From assembly GCA_964385635.1 (NCBI GenBank), contig CAYLPU010000024.1:1-55224 (forward strand): 55,224 nucleotides of DNA. The letters run 5' to 3'. A model generated the notes under the pieces. It did not search any database. It saw only the letters and a program-made list of their open reading frames with translations, and was not told the origin of the DNA. The translations under genes and the position numbers were made by a program. Shown here piece by piece: positions 32,953 through 41,477 of this stretch; the stretch's first letter is position 1, and each line of letters starts with the position of its first letter. This DNA comes from CAYLPU01 sp964385635 (GTDB lineage: Bacteria; Chloroflexota; Anaerolineae; B4-G1).

Positions 32953-34263
32953 GTGAGCCCGAGACCTTTCCTTCGCGTCCTCCTGGTCGCCATCGTCGTC
33001 TACGCCGCGATTGGTATTCTATACGCGGTTCTCACCCCTACCTGGCAGGTCCCCGACGAGCCCGCCCACTACAATTACGTCCGTGCGCTGGCCGAGGGCC
33101 GGGGTTTCCCGGTGCTGGAGCCAGGTGACTACGACCAGGCGTACCTGGAGTCTCTCAAGTCAGAAGGCTTCCCGCCAGAACTTCCCGTTGAATCGCTGGA
33201 GTACGAGGACCACCAGCCGCCGCTCTACTACCTGCTGGCGGCCCCCGTGTACCGGCTCTTCGGCGGCGCGGTGCTGCCGCTGCGGTTGCTGTCGGTGCTG
33301 TTTGGGGCCGGGCTGCTGGTGGTCGCTTTCGGGACAGTACGAATGATCTTCCCGGCGCGGCCCGAGTTGGCACTGATGGCGGCTGCCTGCATCGCTTTCA
33401 TCCCCCAGCACGTGGCGATGACCGCCGGGGTGAACAACGACGCGTTGGGAGAACTCGTGGTGGGGGGCACGCTGTGGGCGCTGGTGGCCTATATTGGCGG
33501 AGGCCGTGACCGGCCGTGGCCCATCGGATTGCTGCTGGCGGCGGTGTTGCTGACCAAAACCACGGCCTACGGCGTCGTGGCGGTGGCCGTGTTTGCGGTG
33601 CTGGTCCGCCGTCGGCAGGAGCGCCAGACGTGGGGATGGGCGGTGGGACAACTGGCCTGGTTGCTCGTCCCGGCGCTGCTGCTCTCTGCGCCCTGGTTCA
33701 TCCGCAACGGGCTTACCTACGGCTGGCACGACCCGCTGGGGTGGGTGCGACACGGTGAAATCGTCGCGGGGCAGCCGCGCTCCTCCGAGTGGCTGGCGCT
33801 TTACGGTTGGGGCGGGTTGCTGAGCCAGATGGCTCGCACGACCTTTCAGAGTTTCTGGGGACAGTTTGGCTGGATGGGCGTGGTACTCCCGGCCCGCATT
33901 TACAAAGCCCTGGCCCTGCTCTCTGCCCTTCTGGTCGCTGGCTTTCTGTGGTGGCTGTTCGACCGGCGTCGCCCCAGGTTGGCTCCGTTCCAACGTGCCA
34001 GCCTGATCTTGCTTCTCGTCCTGGCTTTTCTTATACTGCTCGAATTCCTGGGATACAACCTGACCTTTGTCCAGCACCAGGGCCGTTATCTATTTCCGGC
34101 TCTCATCCCCATCGGGATGGCGGCTGCGTTGGGACTGGACAGGCTGGCGGGGGTGTTGCCGCAAAGAATGTGTCCATGGGCGACAACTGCCCTCTTCGTC
34201 GGGCTGGCGACTCTGGATGTGTATTGTCTGTTTAAGTTCATTATCCCGTTTCTGGCGAGGTGA
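32953..34263 (+). CDS. GT-C membrane glycosyltransferase-like protein
   Basis: A 436-residue polytopic membrane protein with about eleven helices. After the first helix comes WQVPDEPAHYNYVRALAEG (acidic DE motif), then EYEDHQPPLYYLLAAPVY, the pattern of PMT_2/DUF2142-type GT-C proteins. FIPQHVAMTAGVNNDALGELV is another typical segment. It would transfer sugar from a polyprenyl-phosphate donor on the outside of the membrane; substrates unknown. The thioesterase starts three bases after its stop. Confidence 0.8.
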   Translation: MSPRPFLRVLLVAIVVYAAIGILYAVLTPTWQVPDEPAHYNYVRALAEGRGFPVLEPGDYDQAYLESLKSEGFPPELPVESLEYEDHQPPLYYLLAAPVYRLFGGAVLPLRLLSVLFGAGLLVVAFGTVRMIFPARPELALMAAACIAFIPQHVAMTAGVNNDALGELVVGGTLWALVAYIGGGRDRPWPIGLLLAAVLLTKTTAYGVVAVAVFAVLVRRRQERQTWGWAVGQLAWLLVPALLLSAPWFIRNGLTYGWHDPLGWVRHGEIVAGQPRSSEWLALYGWGGLLSQMARTTFQSFWGQFGWMGVVLPARIYKALALLSALLVAGFLWWLFDRRRPRLAPFQRASLILLLVLAFLILLEFLGYNLTFVQHQGRYLFPALIPIGMAAALGLDRLAGVLPQRMCPWATTALFVGLATLDVYCLFKFIIPFLAR

Positions 34264-34266
34264 CCG

Positions 34267-34683
34267 ATGGACGAACTCGCACCCGGGCTGACGGGTGAAG
34301 TAGAGACAGTCGTGAACGAGGCGGACACGGCTGCCCGCTGGGGCAGCGGGTTGGTGCCCGTCTTCGGCACGCCCGCGCTGGTCGGGCTGATGGAGGGCGC
34401 GGCGGTGCAGGCATTGGCAGACCGCCTTCCGCCGGGCCAGACTTCCGTGGGTGGGCGGATTGACGTCCGGCACCTGGCTCCCACGCCAGTGGGTATGCGC
34501 GTCCGCGCCCGTGCCGAATTGCTGGAGGTAGAGGGGCGCCGGCTGGAGTTTCACGTCGAGGCGTGGGACGAGGTAGAGCGGATTGGAGAGGCCACCCACG
34601 AGCGGTTCGTCATTGACGAGCAGCGATTCATCGCTGGGGCAAAAGCGAAAGAGAAGGCGAAAGAAGGCTCAACATCGCCTTGA
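34267..34683 (+). CDS. FlK-like (hot-dog) acyl-CoA thioesterase
   Basis: A 138-residue hot-dog protein similar to the fluoroacetyl-CoA thioesterase group. The catalytic pattern is visible: Thr in VFGTPALVGLMEGAA, Glu seven residues later in the same segment, and His in DVRHLAPTPVGMRV. FlK itself hydrolyses fluoroacetyl-CoA; housekeeping relatives act on other acyl-CoAs. The C-terminus is a short lysine/alanine tail (AGAKAKEKAKEG). It sits three bases after the GT-C gene, though no functional tie is obvious. Confidence 0.8.
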   Translation: MDELAPGLTGEVETVVNEADTAARWGSGLVPVFGTPALVGLMEGAAVQALADRLPPGQTSVGGRIDVRHLAPTPVGMRVRARAELLEVEGRRLEFHVEAWDEVERIGEATHERFVIDEQRFIAGAKAKEKAKEGSTSP

Positions 34684-34710
34684 ACCAGCGAGGCTGGGTC
34701 TTGTGATCGT

Positions 34711-34739
34711 AGTAGGAGCGCGGTGACCGCGCCCCTACT
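34711..34739. terminator. Bidirectional hairpin between convergent genes
   Basis: AGTAGGAGCGCGGT and a near-complement (GACCGCGCCCCTACT) form a stem of about 13 bp between the thioesterase and the opposing PIG-L gene. The hairpin includes the PIG-L stop codon. It resembles a dispersed CGCGGTGACCGCG repeat and would serve as a transcript end for both sides; no T-run. Confidence 0.5.
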
Positions 34740-35511
34740 TCCAATACCGCTCCGCCAGCCTGCCGCTGCCGGTCCGCTCCGCAAATGCCCGCACTGCTGC
34801 CACCATCTCCGCCGCGTTGGTCCAGAAAGTGCTAAGTTGCGAGCGGTAGCAGGCGATGGCGGCGATCTTGGCTTCCAACGCCTCCTCGGAGAGCAAAATC
34901 AACTCTGGCCGGTATTGTCCCTTCGTCAGCGCGGCTTGCTCCGCGTAGGGAAAGTCTTCGTAGTGGGCCAACGCGTGTCCAGAGCCCTTCGCTGCACGGC
35001 ACACAATTTTGTGGTCCACGTGTTGCCCGACCCCCAGCGGCGCGTATACTGCGCTATCCTGTATCAGTGGCAGCGCCGCCAGCCGGGCCCCCAATTCTGC
35101 GACCAGGCCTTTGTCCACTGGATGTACATCCCCCCACAGTGCCTCCTCACTGGCATAGAGGAAACCGCCATCAGAGGTCCGCCGGTAGATGCAGTCGGTG
35201 TAGGGCCAATGAACTGTCTCTGCCCCAAGGAGAGCCAACGCTGCCAGATCCTCCTTCTGCCTCCTGGTGACTGCATCAGCCGGATAGTCCCATCGTGTGT
35301 GCAGTTCCTGAGCGAATGAGGAGAGCGGTGAGCCCGGGGTAGGAGGGGCAGCGAAGACCGTCACCACCAGCACGCGCTCGCCGGCCTGCACCTGCTGCCA
35401 GATACGCCCCCCGCACGAGAGGACAGCATCATCCATGTGGGGGGAGAGGTAGATGTGGGCATAGGAGAGAGTTGGCGCTTGCACAAGTGTCCTGTTCGCT
35501 GTATAATACAT
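34735..35511 (-). CDS. PIG-L family deacetylase
   Basis: About 258 residues of the PIG-L (LmbE) fold: the zinc motif appears as LSPHMDDAVLSCGG (usually PHPDDE), with a second ligand in GVGQHVDHKIV. The family removes N-acetyl groups from sugars such as GlcNAc conjugates. The start at 35511 is chosen because the open region further upstream has no family similarity; no clear ribosome site marks it. Its 5' end overlaps the divergent fmdB promoter. Close to glycosyltransferase genes, so sugar modification is plausible. Confidence 0.83.
   Translation of the reverse strand: MYYTANRTLVQAPTLSYAHIYLSPHMDDAVLSCGGRIWQQVQAGERVLVVTVFAAPPTPGSPLSSFAQELHTRWDYPADAVTRRQKEDLAALALLGAETVHWPYTDCIYRRTSDGGFLYASEEALWGDVHPVDKGLVAELGARLAALPLIQDSAVYAPLGVGQHVDHKIVCRAAKGSGHALAHYEDFPYAEQAALTKGQYRPELILLSEEALEAKIAAIACYRSQLSTFWTNAAEMVAAVRAFAERTGSGRLAERYWK
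35479..35507 (+). promoter_or_regulatory. Promoter of the FmdB-type gene
   Basis: TTGCAC (35479-35484), 17-base spacer, TATAAT (35502-35507), 37 bases before the ATG at 35545. It lies within the 5' end of the divergent PIG-L gene. Confidence 0.7.
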
Positions 35512-35544
35512 CTTTGGCAGAATCCAGCAGGAGGTTAGTGAGGT

Positions 35545-35838
35545 ATGCCGTTGTACGAGTATCAGTGTGAGGATTGTGGTGTGCGATTCGAACGCCGGCA
35601 GCATATGAATGACGACCCGGTGCAGGTCTGCCCTGAGTGTGGGGGCAATGTACACCGCCTGGTCCAACCTGTGGGTATCATCTTCAAAGGTTCGGGTTTC
35701 TACGTCACCGACAACCGGGCCAAATCATCCACCTCAGGTACAGCGGGCACCAAGGAGCCGGCGAAAACTTCTGCGGAGTCATCGAAAACTTCTGCAGGGG
35801 GCGAATCAACCGACGAGAGCAGCGCAAAGAGCGAATAG
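35545..35838 (+). CDS. FmdB family zinc-ribbon protein
   Basis: 97 residues. The zinc ribbon MPLYEYQCEDCGVRFE...VCPECGGNVHR (two CxxC pairs) and the following FKGSGFYVTDNR are the FmdB hallmark. The rest is a low-complexity S/T/K/E tail. FmdB members are common small proteins named after a regulator of formamidase; the true role is not settled. GGAGG precedes the ATG. Confidence 0.9.
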   Translation: MPLYEYQCEDCGVRFERRQHMNDDPVQVCPECGGNVHRLVQPVGIIFKGSGFYVTDNRAKSSTSGTAGTKEPAKTSAESSKTSAGGESTDESSAKSE

Positions 35839-35858
35839 CTGATTTCGCGTACAGACGA

Positions 35859-35887
35859 GCGGGCGTGGCTACTGCGGGCACGCCCGC
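35859..35887. terminator. GCGGGCGTG hairpin between convergent genes
   Basis: GCGGGCGTG and CACGCCCGC pair across an 11-base loop, followed by CTTTACGTAAAG, also self-complementary. The hairpin lies between fmdB and the opposite-strand gene ending at 35931 and could stop transcription from both sides. Confidence 0.5.
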
Positions 35888-35930
35888 CTTTACGTAAAGC
35901 GTGTGGGGACCCTTTTCCTTGCTGAACCCA

Positions 35931-36230
35931 CTACAACTGAAACCCTCCACTGGCGCGGATGACCTTCTGGCTGTAGTCGGTCACATAGGTGAGCAGTTTC
36001 TCCTTCAGCCTGCCCCATTCATCTGAAACGAGGGCACGTTGCAGGCTCTCCCAATCCTCTGCAACACCACCTGTGAGAATCTGCGGACGGGAACCGTACT
36101 GAGTGTACCAGGCATCGGTGGGTCGAACTCCGAGTTTAACCAGCCCTGGCCCGAATTCCCGTATGATGAACTCAAAGCACTCGTCTTCGTGGCCAGGTCG
36201 GATATTCCAGGACATCAGAAGTTTGAACAT
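35931..36230 (-). CDS. Conserved hypothetical protein, likely dimeric alpha/beta barrel
   Basis: 99 residues with the order beta-alpha-beta-beta-alpha-beta (FKLLMSWNIRPG, ECFEFIIREFGPGLVKLG, DAWYTQYGSRPQILTGGV, SLQRALVSDEWGRL, KLLTYVTDYSQKVI), as in dimeric ferredoxin-like barrels (ABM/EthD-like). No catalytic residue can be named. GAGG lies before the ATG. It is transcribed with no clear partner; 70 bases separate it from the TPR lipoprotein upstream. Confidence 0.6.
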   Translation of the reverse strand: MFKLLMSWNIRPGHEDECFEFIIREFGPGLVKLGVRPTDAWYTQYGSRPQILTGGVAEDWESLQRALVSDEWGRLKEKLLTYVTDYSQKVIRASGGFQL

Positions 36231-36300
36231 ATCTGATCCTCAATGGCCATCACACGCCTGGTCAAAGGCCAGCCCATCCAAAAGGGTACCTGCCGGGCGC

Positions 36301-37086
36301 TTATGGACATCCCAGAGCGGTCATAGCCTGCTCGCCCTGGATTCGCCAATCTGACGGCGGATTCAACGTCAGAAAATGGTCGTATGCCTCGCAGGCACCT
36401 GCCGTGTCGCCGCTCCTGGCATACGCTTCTCCCAGCGCGTAGTATGCCTGTGGCGAATCCGGTGACTGCTCAATAGCCTGCTGCAGCACCTCAATGGCGG
36501 CGGCGTAGTCTGCCTGTTGGATGTATACGTTCCCCATGCCGATGAGTGCCTCAGGCATACCCTCTTCTAACTCCAGCGCAGTCTCGAATTCGGCGACTGC
36601 CTGCTCTAAGGGTTGCAGGTCAAGCAGGGCCATAGGGTCGGCCCCTGAGAGCGCGATGACGAGATAAGTAGCACCTAGTTGGTAATGGGTGTCGGGGTCG
36701 TCAGGGTCCAATGCCAGCGCGGCCTCGAACTGAGCAACAGCAGCGCCAAGGTCTTGCAATTGAAAGTAGGTCACACCCAGGTTGTGGTGTGCAGCGGCGT
36801 TGTCAGGGTCGAGCGCCAGCACTGTGCGAAACTCGTCGGTTGCCTTCCGCAGGTCGCCAGCCTGGTTGTATGCCTGCCCCAGCAAGAAATGGGCCTCATT
36901 GTTGCCTGGATCCGCCTCGACTGCGGCTTCCAGGTCGGTGATTGCGTCGGCATACTCACCTGCCTCCAGGTGGGCAAGGCCCGACTCCAACAAGTCAGTC
37001 TCGCCCACGGCCCCTCCCTGGCAGGCGACCAGTACCAGCATCAACGCAGCGACAAATAGATGGAACTTCTGCACCTTACCCTCCAT
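36301..37086 (-). CDS. TPR-repeat lipoprotein
   Basis: 261 residues. The N-terminal signal ends in a lipobox (LMLVLVAC), so Cys22 is the likely lipidated residue. After it come six tetratricopeptide repeats, each with the A-x-x-x-L/F...AL-x-x-DP pattern (EAAVEADPGNNEAHFLLG, RTVLALDPDNAAAHHNLG, EAALALDPDDPDTHYQLG). TPR domains mediate protein binding; the partner is unknown. Its start overlaps the stop of the MBL-like gene by 11 bases, so the two are co-translated. Confidence 0.85.
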   Translation of the reverse strand: MEGKVQKFHLFVAALMLVLVACQGGAVGETDLLESGLAHLEAGEYADAITDLEAAVEADPGNNEAHFLLGQAYNQAGDLRKATDEFRTVLALDPDNAAAHHNLGVTYFQLQDLGAAVAQFEAALALDPDDPDTHYQLGATYLVIALSGADPMALLDLQPLEQAVAEFETALELEEGMPEALIGMGNVYIQQADYAAAIEVLQQAIEQSPDSPQAYYALGEAYARSGDTAGACEAYDHFLTLNPPSDWRIQGEQAMTALGCP

Positions 37087-37729
37087 TCCGTTGCTTGGGT
37101 TCCAGGACGACGACCTGGGTTTCCTCCGATAGGCTGGCCCGGCTGACTTTGAGCATGTCCTGGCTGTTCACTTTCTCCATACCCATCTCTCTTAGAAAGC
37201 GACTCAGCGTGCCAAGGCTGACTTTCAGCCCCCGAATCTTGTAGTACATCGGGATGACCAGACTCGGTTCGAAGAGGCTGATAACCTCGGAGGCCCAAGC
37301 AGGGGTCAGGCTCCCACCGCCGCCCACGGGCACGAGCAAGATATCTACAGCACCCAGGTTCTCCACCTGAGATTGGGTGGGTACGTGCCCCAGTCGCCCC
37401 AGATGACACACCGTCAGGCCGCTGAAGTTAAAGGTGAAGACGGTGTTCAGGCCGCGCAGTGCCCCTTGTTTGCTGTCAGCGAAGGTAGTGATGCCGGTGA
37501 CGAACACACCGCCGATTTCGTACTCGCCAGGCCCATCAAGGAACTTGAAGGACCCCCGCACGCCAGATGTGTAGCAACACTGGGGATCATCGCGGCTTGC
37601 GGTGATGACGCTGGCGCGGGGACGGGGAAAGGTGAGACCAACGTCAGGCGGGTAAGGGTCGGTCACGACGGCCGCCAGACCCCGCTCGCTCAACCGGAAG
37701 CAGGTTTGTCCATACCAGGTAATTTCCAT
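37076..37729 (-). CDS. UlaG-like MBL-fold protein with lost metal motif
   Basis: 217 residues. Start at 37729 (MEITWYGQTCFRL) after GGAGAGA. It keeps the UlaG-like layout (WYGQTCFRL, GPGEYEIGGVFVTGI, VCHLGRLGHVPTQSQVENLG, DILLVPVGGG). The motif normally HxHxDH reads ITASRDDPQCC, so the three histidines of the first metal site are missing, and the protein is probably not a hydrolase. It could be a binding or structural paralogue. Co-translated with the TPR lipoprotein; the promoter is likely at 37972-37944. Confidence 0.75.
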   Translation of the reverse strand: MEITWYGQTCFRLSERGLAAVVTDPYPPDVGLTFPRPRASVITASRDDPQCCYTSGVRGSFKFLDGPGEYEIGGVFVTGITTFADSKQGALRGLNTVFTFNFSGLTVCHLGRLGHVPTQSQVENLGAVDILLVPVGGGGSLTPAWASEVISLFEPSLVIPMYYKIRGLKVSLGTLSRFLREMGMEKVNSQDMLKVSRASLSEETQVVVLEPKQRNGG

Positions 37730-37777
37730 ATACTGTATCTCTCCATGGTGATTGTCAGGCACAACTGTTGGATGGGA

Positions 37778-37880
37778 CGTATCTTCTCAATATCTTGGGG
37801 GAACGCGGCCATCTTGGTCGCTAGATGCCAGCAAGATGCTGGCGTTCCTCCACCTCACCCCCATTTATTGAAAAGATACG
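37778..37880. repeat. MITE-like element with CGTATCTTCTCAAT ends, copy 1
   Basis: 103-bp intergenic block with ends CGTATCTTCTCAAT (37778-37791) and ATTGAAAAGATACG (37867-37880), 13 of 14 paired. The inside contains TGCCAGCAAGATGCTGGC, a hairpin. Related copies: 48800-48878 and an edge copy at 55170. It occupies the leader of the MBL/TPR operon. Confidence 0.7.
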
Positions 37881-37943
37881 ATAAAGCCCATTGATGCCCA
37901 TACGACCACCGGCAGCCACTTCTCGCCAGTGACGGCATACAAG

Positions 37944-37972
37944 ATTATACTGTGAAATTGGATTCAGAGCAA
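37944..37972 (-). promoter_or_regulatory. Promoter of the MBL/TPR operon
   Basis: Minus strand: TTGCTC (37972-37967), 17-base spacer, TATAAT (37949-37944). It overlaps the last codons of the glycerol-3-phosphate dehydrogenase gene and gives a leader of about 210 bases that includes the MITE-like element. Confidence 0.6.
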
Positions 37973-39607
37973 TGCTCGCCACTGCTGGGTGAGAGCCACC
38001 TGGGCAGCGTAGTCGACCACCTGGCGCTCAATCTCCACCTCGTCCCAGCCCAGGCGCGGAGCCATCAGTTGGGCCACAGCACGAGCCCGCTCCAGTCCCC
38101 CGCCCCGCGTCTCGTAGATCACGTGGGTGCGCCGGATGAGCACGTCACACAGCGTCAGCGCCATCTCGTGCTGTACCCCGTAGAGGACCTCCGCCATCAG
38201 GTAGGGGTTTTCCGGCACGATGCGCTCTCCCAGGCTGGGGTTCTCCTCTGCGTAGGCCAGCGCCCACGTGGCATCGCCGCCGTAGGCATCCACCAGGTGC
38301 TTGCCCACTGTCTCACCCGTGCCGCTCACTCGTACGCGCTCGATCTGCGCGCCCTCCAGTGGCTCTTTGGTACGGCACTCGGACTGGGCGTGGAGACCAA
38401 ACTCCTCCGCCAATCTCTTCTGAACACGGTCGGTCAGTTGCTCGGCCATCAGCCGGTGTGTGGTCAGTTTGCCGCCGGCGATGGTGATGAGGCCGGATTG
38501 GTTCTCCAGAATCACGTGCTCGCGGGAGAGCGCGGATGGGTCGCCTGGGGCGGAGACGAGCGGACGCAGACCGGCAAAAGTGCTAACGACGTCGTCGTGC
38601 CTGATCTGCGCGCCAGGGAAAGTGTGATGCACTGCCTCCAGCAGATACTCGACGTCGTTGAGGTCGGCAGCAGGGTTATTCAGGCCACCCTGGTAGTCGG
38701 TGTCGGTAGTGCCGATGAGGGTGAAGTCGCCCCACGGGATGAGAAAGATGTGTCGCCCGTCGCTAGGAACGGGAAATATGATAGCGTGCTGGCTTTGCAG
38801 TCGCGCGTGGGAGATCAGCAGGTGAATGCCTTTGGTTGGACGGATCATCGGGTCCCTGTCCCGTTTGTCCAGTCCAAGGACGTCGTCTGTCCAGATCCCG
38901 GTGGCATTAGCGACGATTCGCGCCCGAATCCCAATTTCCCGCCCACCGATTTCATCCAGGACGTGTGTGCCGACGACGCGGCCCCCCGCTTTCATCAGCC
39001 CGGTCACGCGGGCGTGGTTGACCATCACCGCGCCGTGTAGATGGGCGGCTTTGGCAGTGATCAGCGTCAGGCGAGCGTCGTTCACCTGAACGTCGTAGTA
39101 GCGGCCCGCGCTGAGCAAGCCCCGCCCGGCGACCAGCGGCTCACGGCGTTGCACTTCCGCCGGGTACAGCCAGCGGTGGCGTTGGACATTGCGGAAGAGG
39201 CTTAGCGCATCGTAAATAATCATCCCGGCGCGGAGTTTCCAGGGGGCCGGTTTCTGCCCCCGGTAGAGCGGGTAAAGGAATGGCAGCGGACGCGCCAGGC
39301 GGGGAGCGACCTTGCGCATCACGCGCCGCTCACTGCAGGCATCGAATACCAACTTGAATTCGCCATACTCCAGGTAGCGGATGCCGCCGTGGATGAGGCG
39401 CGTGGAGCGGCTGCTGGTGCCGCTGCCAAAATCGTCTTTTTCGACCAGTGCGGTGCGGAAGCCGCGCATTGCCGCATCGCGGGCCACCGCCACACCAGTG
39501 ATACCACCGCCGATGACCAACAGGTCAAACTCCTCCTGGGCCAGACGATCTACGTTCTCCTGGCGGGTGGTGGCAGAGAAAGGGCGGTTTGGGGAAGTTT
39601 TGGCCAT
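37964..39607 (-). CDS. glpD: Glycerol-3-phosphate dehydrogenase (FAD)
   Basis: 547 residues of the GlpD/GlpA FAD family: N-terminal FAD loop FDLLVIGGGITGVAVARDAAMRG, EKDDFGSGTSSRSTRLIHGGIRYLE, mid-protein FLIPWGDFTLIGTTDTDY, and the C-terminal GGKLTTHRLMAEQLTDRV. It oxidises glycerol-3-phosphate to dihydroxyacetone phosphate at the membrane. The ATG at 39607 follows a G-rich ribosome site and starts 11 bases after the upstream oxidase gene, so they are one operon. Confidence 0.92.
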   Translation of the reverse strand: MAKTSPNRPFSATTRQENVDRLAQEEFDLLVIGGGITGVAVARDAAMRGFRTALVEKDDFGSGTSSRSTRLIHGGIRYLEYGEFKLVFDACSERRVMRKVAPRLARPLPFLYPLYRGQKPAPWKLRAGMIIYDALSLFRNVQRHRWLYPAEVQRREPLVAGRGLLSAGRYYDVQVNDARLTLITAKAAHLHGAVMVNHARVTGLMKAGGRVVGTHVLDEIGGREIGIRARIVANATGIWTDDVLGLDKRDRDPMIRPTKGIHLLISHARLQSQHAIIFPVPSDGRHIFLIPWGDFTLIGTTDTDYQGGLNNPAADLNDVEYLLEAVHHTFPGAQIRHDDVVSTFAGLRPLVSAPGDPSALSREHVILENQSGLITIAGGKLTTHRLMAEQLTDRVQKRLAEEFGLHAQSECRTKEPLEGAQIERVRVSGTGETVGKHLVDAYGGDATWALAYAEENPSLGERIVPENPYLMAEVLYGVQHEMALTLCDVLIRRTHVIYETRGGGLERARAVAQLMAPRLGWDEVEIERQVVDYAAQVALTQQWRALL

Positions 39608-39618
39608 ACCCACCCCCC

Positions 39619-41307
39619 TCAGGAGAGTAGCAGGATGCCGGGGTTCATTATGTCGGCAGGGTCGAGGGTTTGCTTGAGCATCCGCAGCACCTTCATACCC
39701 ACCTGGCCGACTTCTTCCTCAAGCCACGGGGCGTGGTCGCGGCCTATGCCGTGGTGATGGGTGAGTGTGCCACCAGCGGTCAGGATAGCATCTGTGGTGA
39801 CCTGCTTGACCGTCTGCCACTGAGCCTGTCTCGCCAGCGGGTCGGGGTCGTCCACCTGTCGGCCCAGGAAAGTCGAATAGAGTGACGCGCCGTGTTCGTA
39901 GGCGTGAGAGATGTGGGTCATCACGTAGCCGGGGCCTCCACCGGAGGCAGTGATAGCCCCATTCATCGCACTGACCATAGCCTCGTACAGATTCATCAGG
40001 TTCGACCAGGTAGTGGCCGTTTCCAGCGTGTCCACCATGACGGAGTGGCCCAGAAGCGTGTCGCGCAAGTAGGGCTGGGCGTAGCGATCGCGTTTCCACG
40101 ACCGCCCCACCGCCTGCCCCAGCAAGAGGCCCCGATGGTCACCGCATATTTCCAGCGCCAGGTCCCATTGCTGGGCGGCCCATCCGGCATCCCCGTCGAA
40201 GCCCAACAACATCAAGGTGCTGCCCGTGATAAGATCATATCCCCGTACCTTCAAGTACCGCTCGAACAGGTCGTCGGTCAACCGGCGCAGGCCGTGGTGC
40301 TCGTGACTCATCACAGCCTGGGCAGCCGTCTCGGACGCGTCGGAGAGGCGCACAAGGGCCGGGCGCACCTGGGGGCTCTGCATCAGGTCGCGGAAAGCGG
40401 CGATACCATCCTCCAGGCCGTGGAACAGGATGCCTCGGTAATCCTGCACCGCTGGCGAGGGATGGATACGCATCGTGGCCTCGGTGATGACACCATAGGT
40501 GCCCTCAGAGCCGACGAGCACTTGTAGAAGACTGGGACCAGCGGCGGTAGCGGGTGTGTCCTTCGTCTCAATGATACCGACCGGGGTGACGACCCGCACG
40601 GCTTGGGTCATGTCCTCGATCTTGCCGTAGCCGATGGAGTTCTGGCCGGCCGAGCGAGTGATGATCCAGCCGCCAAGGGTGGAGAACTCGAAGGATTGGG
40701 GAAAGTGGCCCAGCGTGAAGCCATGCGCGTTCAGTTGGGTCTCCACTTGTGGGCCAGTCGCTCCGGCCTGGATGCGAGCCGTGCGTGAGATCGGGTCTAC
40801 CGAAAGCACGCGGTTCAGCCGGGCCAGGTCCAGGGTGATCTTGGGCCGGTCGCCGGCGGTTGGCTCGACGCCTCCCAGGACGGAACTGCCACCGCCGAAG
40901 GGAATGATAGTAACATCACGATCGGCTGCCCAGGACAGCAGGGAGGTAATCTGTCCCTGGTCGGCGGGATAGACGACGGCGTCGGGAGGATTGGGGATGT
41001 AACTGGCGCGGATGCGGATCAGATCACGGTAGGACTTGCCGTATGCGTGCTCGACGCGAGCCTGTCTGTCGGTACGCACCGGTCCCTCACCCAGCAGTTT
41101 GCGCAGAGATGAGAGCATCGGGTCGTCCAGGCGTGGCGGTCGCAGTGAAATCTCCTCCAGGGGAATGGGCGGTGTATCGTGCTCAATGGCCTCGTCGGGC
41201 AGTTCGAGCCATTCTTGGAGCGTAGGCCAGAAGGCGGTGCGGCCCTCCAGCGAGTAATCCTGATCCAGTGTGCCCCATCCCCACCAGCGCAGATTTGGAA
41301 TGTCCAT
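39619..41307 (-). CDS. FAD-linked oxidase, alkyl-DHAP synthase-like
   Basis: 562 residues. FAD-binding type 4 domain: IPFGGGSSVLGGVEP, ARIQAGATGPQVETQL, GFTLGHFPQSFEFSTLGGWIITRSAGQNS. Then a C-terminal domain with MTHISHAYEHGASLYSTF and LTHHHGIGRDHAPWLEEEVG. The HHHG...W ending and N-terminal W-x-W-G motif point to the alkylglycerone-phosphate synthase (AGPS) branch rather than D-lactate dehydrogenase. AGPS builds the ether bond of ether lipids from acyl-DHAP. Its operon partner makes DHAP. The plant/animal-like activity is not proven here; other FAD oxidases are similar. Confidence 0.8.
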   Translation of the reverse strand: MDIPNLRWWGWGTLDQDYSLEGRTAFWPTLQEWLELPDEAIEHDTPPIPLEEISLRPPRLDDPMLSSLRKLLGEGPVRTDRQARVEHAYGKSYRDLIRIRASYIPNPPDAVVYPADQGQITSLLSWAADRDVTIIPFGGGSSVLGGVEPTAGDRPKITLDLARLNRVLSVDPISRTARIQAGATGPQVETQLNAHGFTLGHFPQSFEFSTLGGWIITRSAGQNSIGYGKIEDMTQAVRVVTPVGIIETKDTPATAAGPSLLQVLVGSEGTYGVITEATMRIHPSPAVQDYRGILFHGLEDGIAAFRDLMQSPQVRPALVRLSDASETAAQAVMSHEHHGLRRLTDDLFERYLKVRGYDLITGSTLMLLGFDGDAGWAAQQWDLALEICGDHRGLLLGQAVGRSWKRDRYAQPYLRDTLLGHSVMVDTLETATTWSNLMNLYEAMVSAMNGAITASGGGPGYVMTHISHAYEHGASLYSTFLGRQVDDPDPLARQAQWQTVKQVTTDAILTAGGTLTHHHGIGRDHAPWLEEEVGQVGMKVLRMLKQTLDPADIMNPGILLLS

Positions 41308-41477
41308 AGTGCTCAGTCCTCAGTGCAAAGTCTCAGGTCCTTGACCCTCAGTCTTCAGCCCAAAGTCGTCAATCTTTCTCTCCGGGCACTATTTTACCGC
41401 CGTGTAAGAAGAGTGTCAATAGGAATCACGTCCTATTTCTACGAGGTCTCCGCGAGGAGACCGCGAGGCCGACCGCC
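41308..41477. other. Intergenic region with CAGTC-type spacer repeat and hairpins
   Basis: Contains CTCAGTCCTCAGTGCAAAGTC-like spacer repeats near the oxidase start, and two hairpins (AATAGGA/TCCTATT at 41418-41437; GGTCTCC/GGAGACC at 41445-41462) downstream of the DUF11 gene on the minus strand. The pair probably ends the DUF11 transcript. No gene seen. Confidence 0.45.

Noticed and set aside
37952..39040. 362-codon plus-strand frame opposite glpD
   Set aside because: Shadow; composition typical of antisense GC-rich reading.
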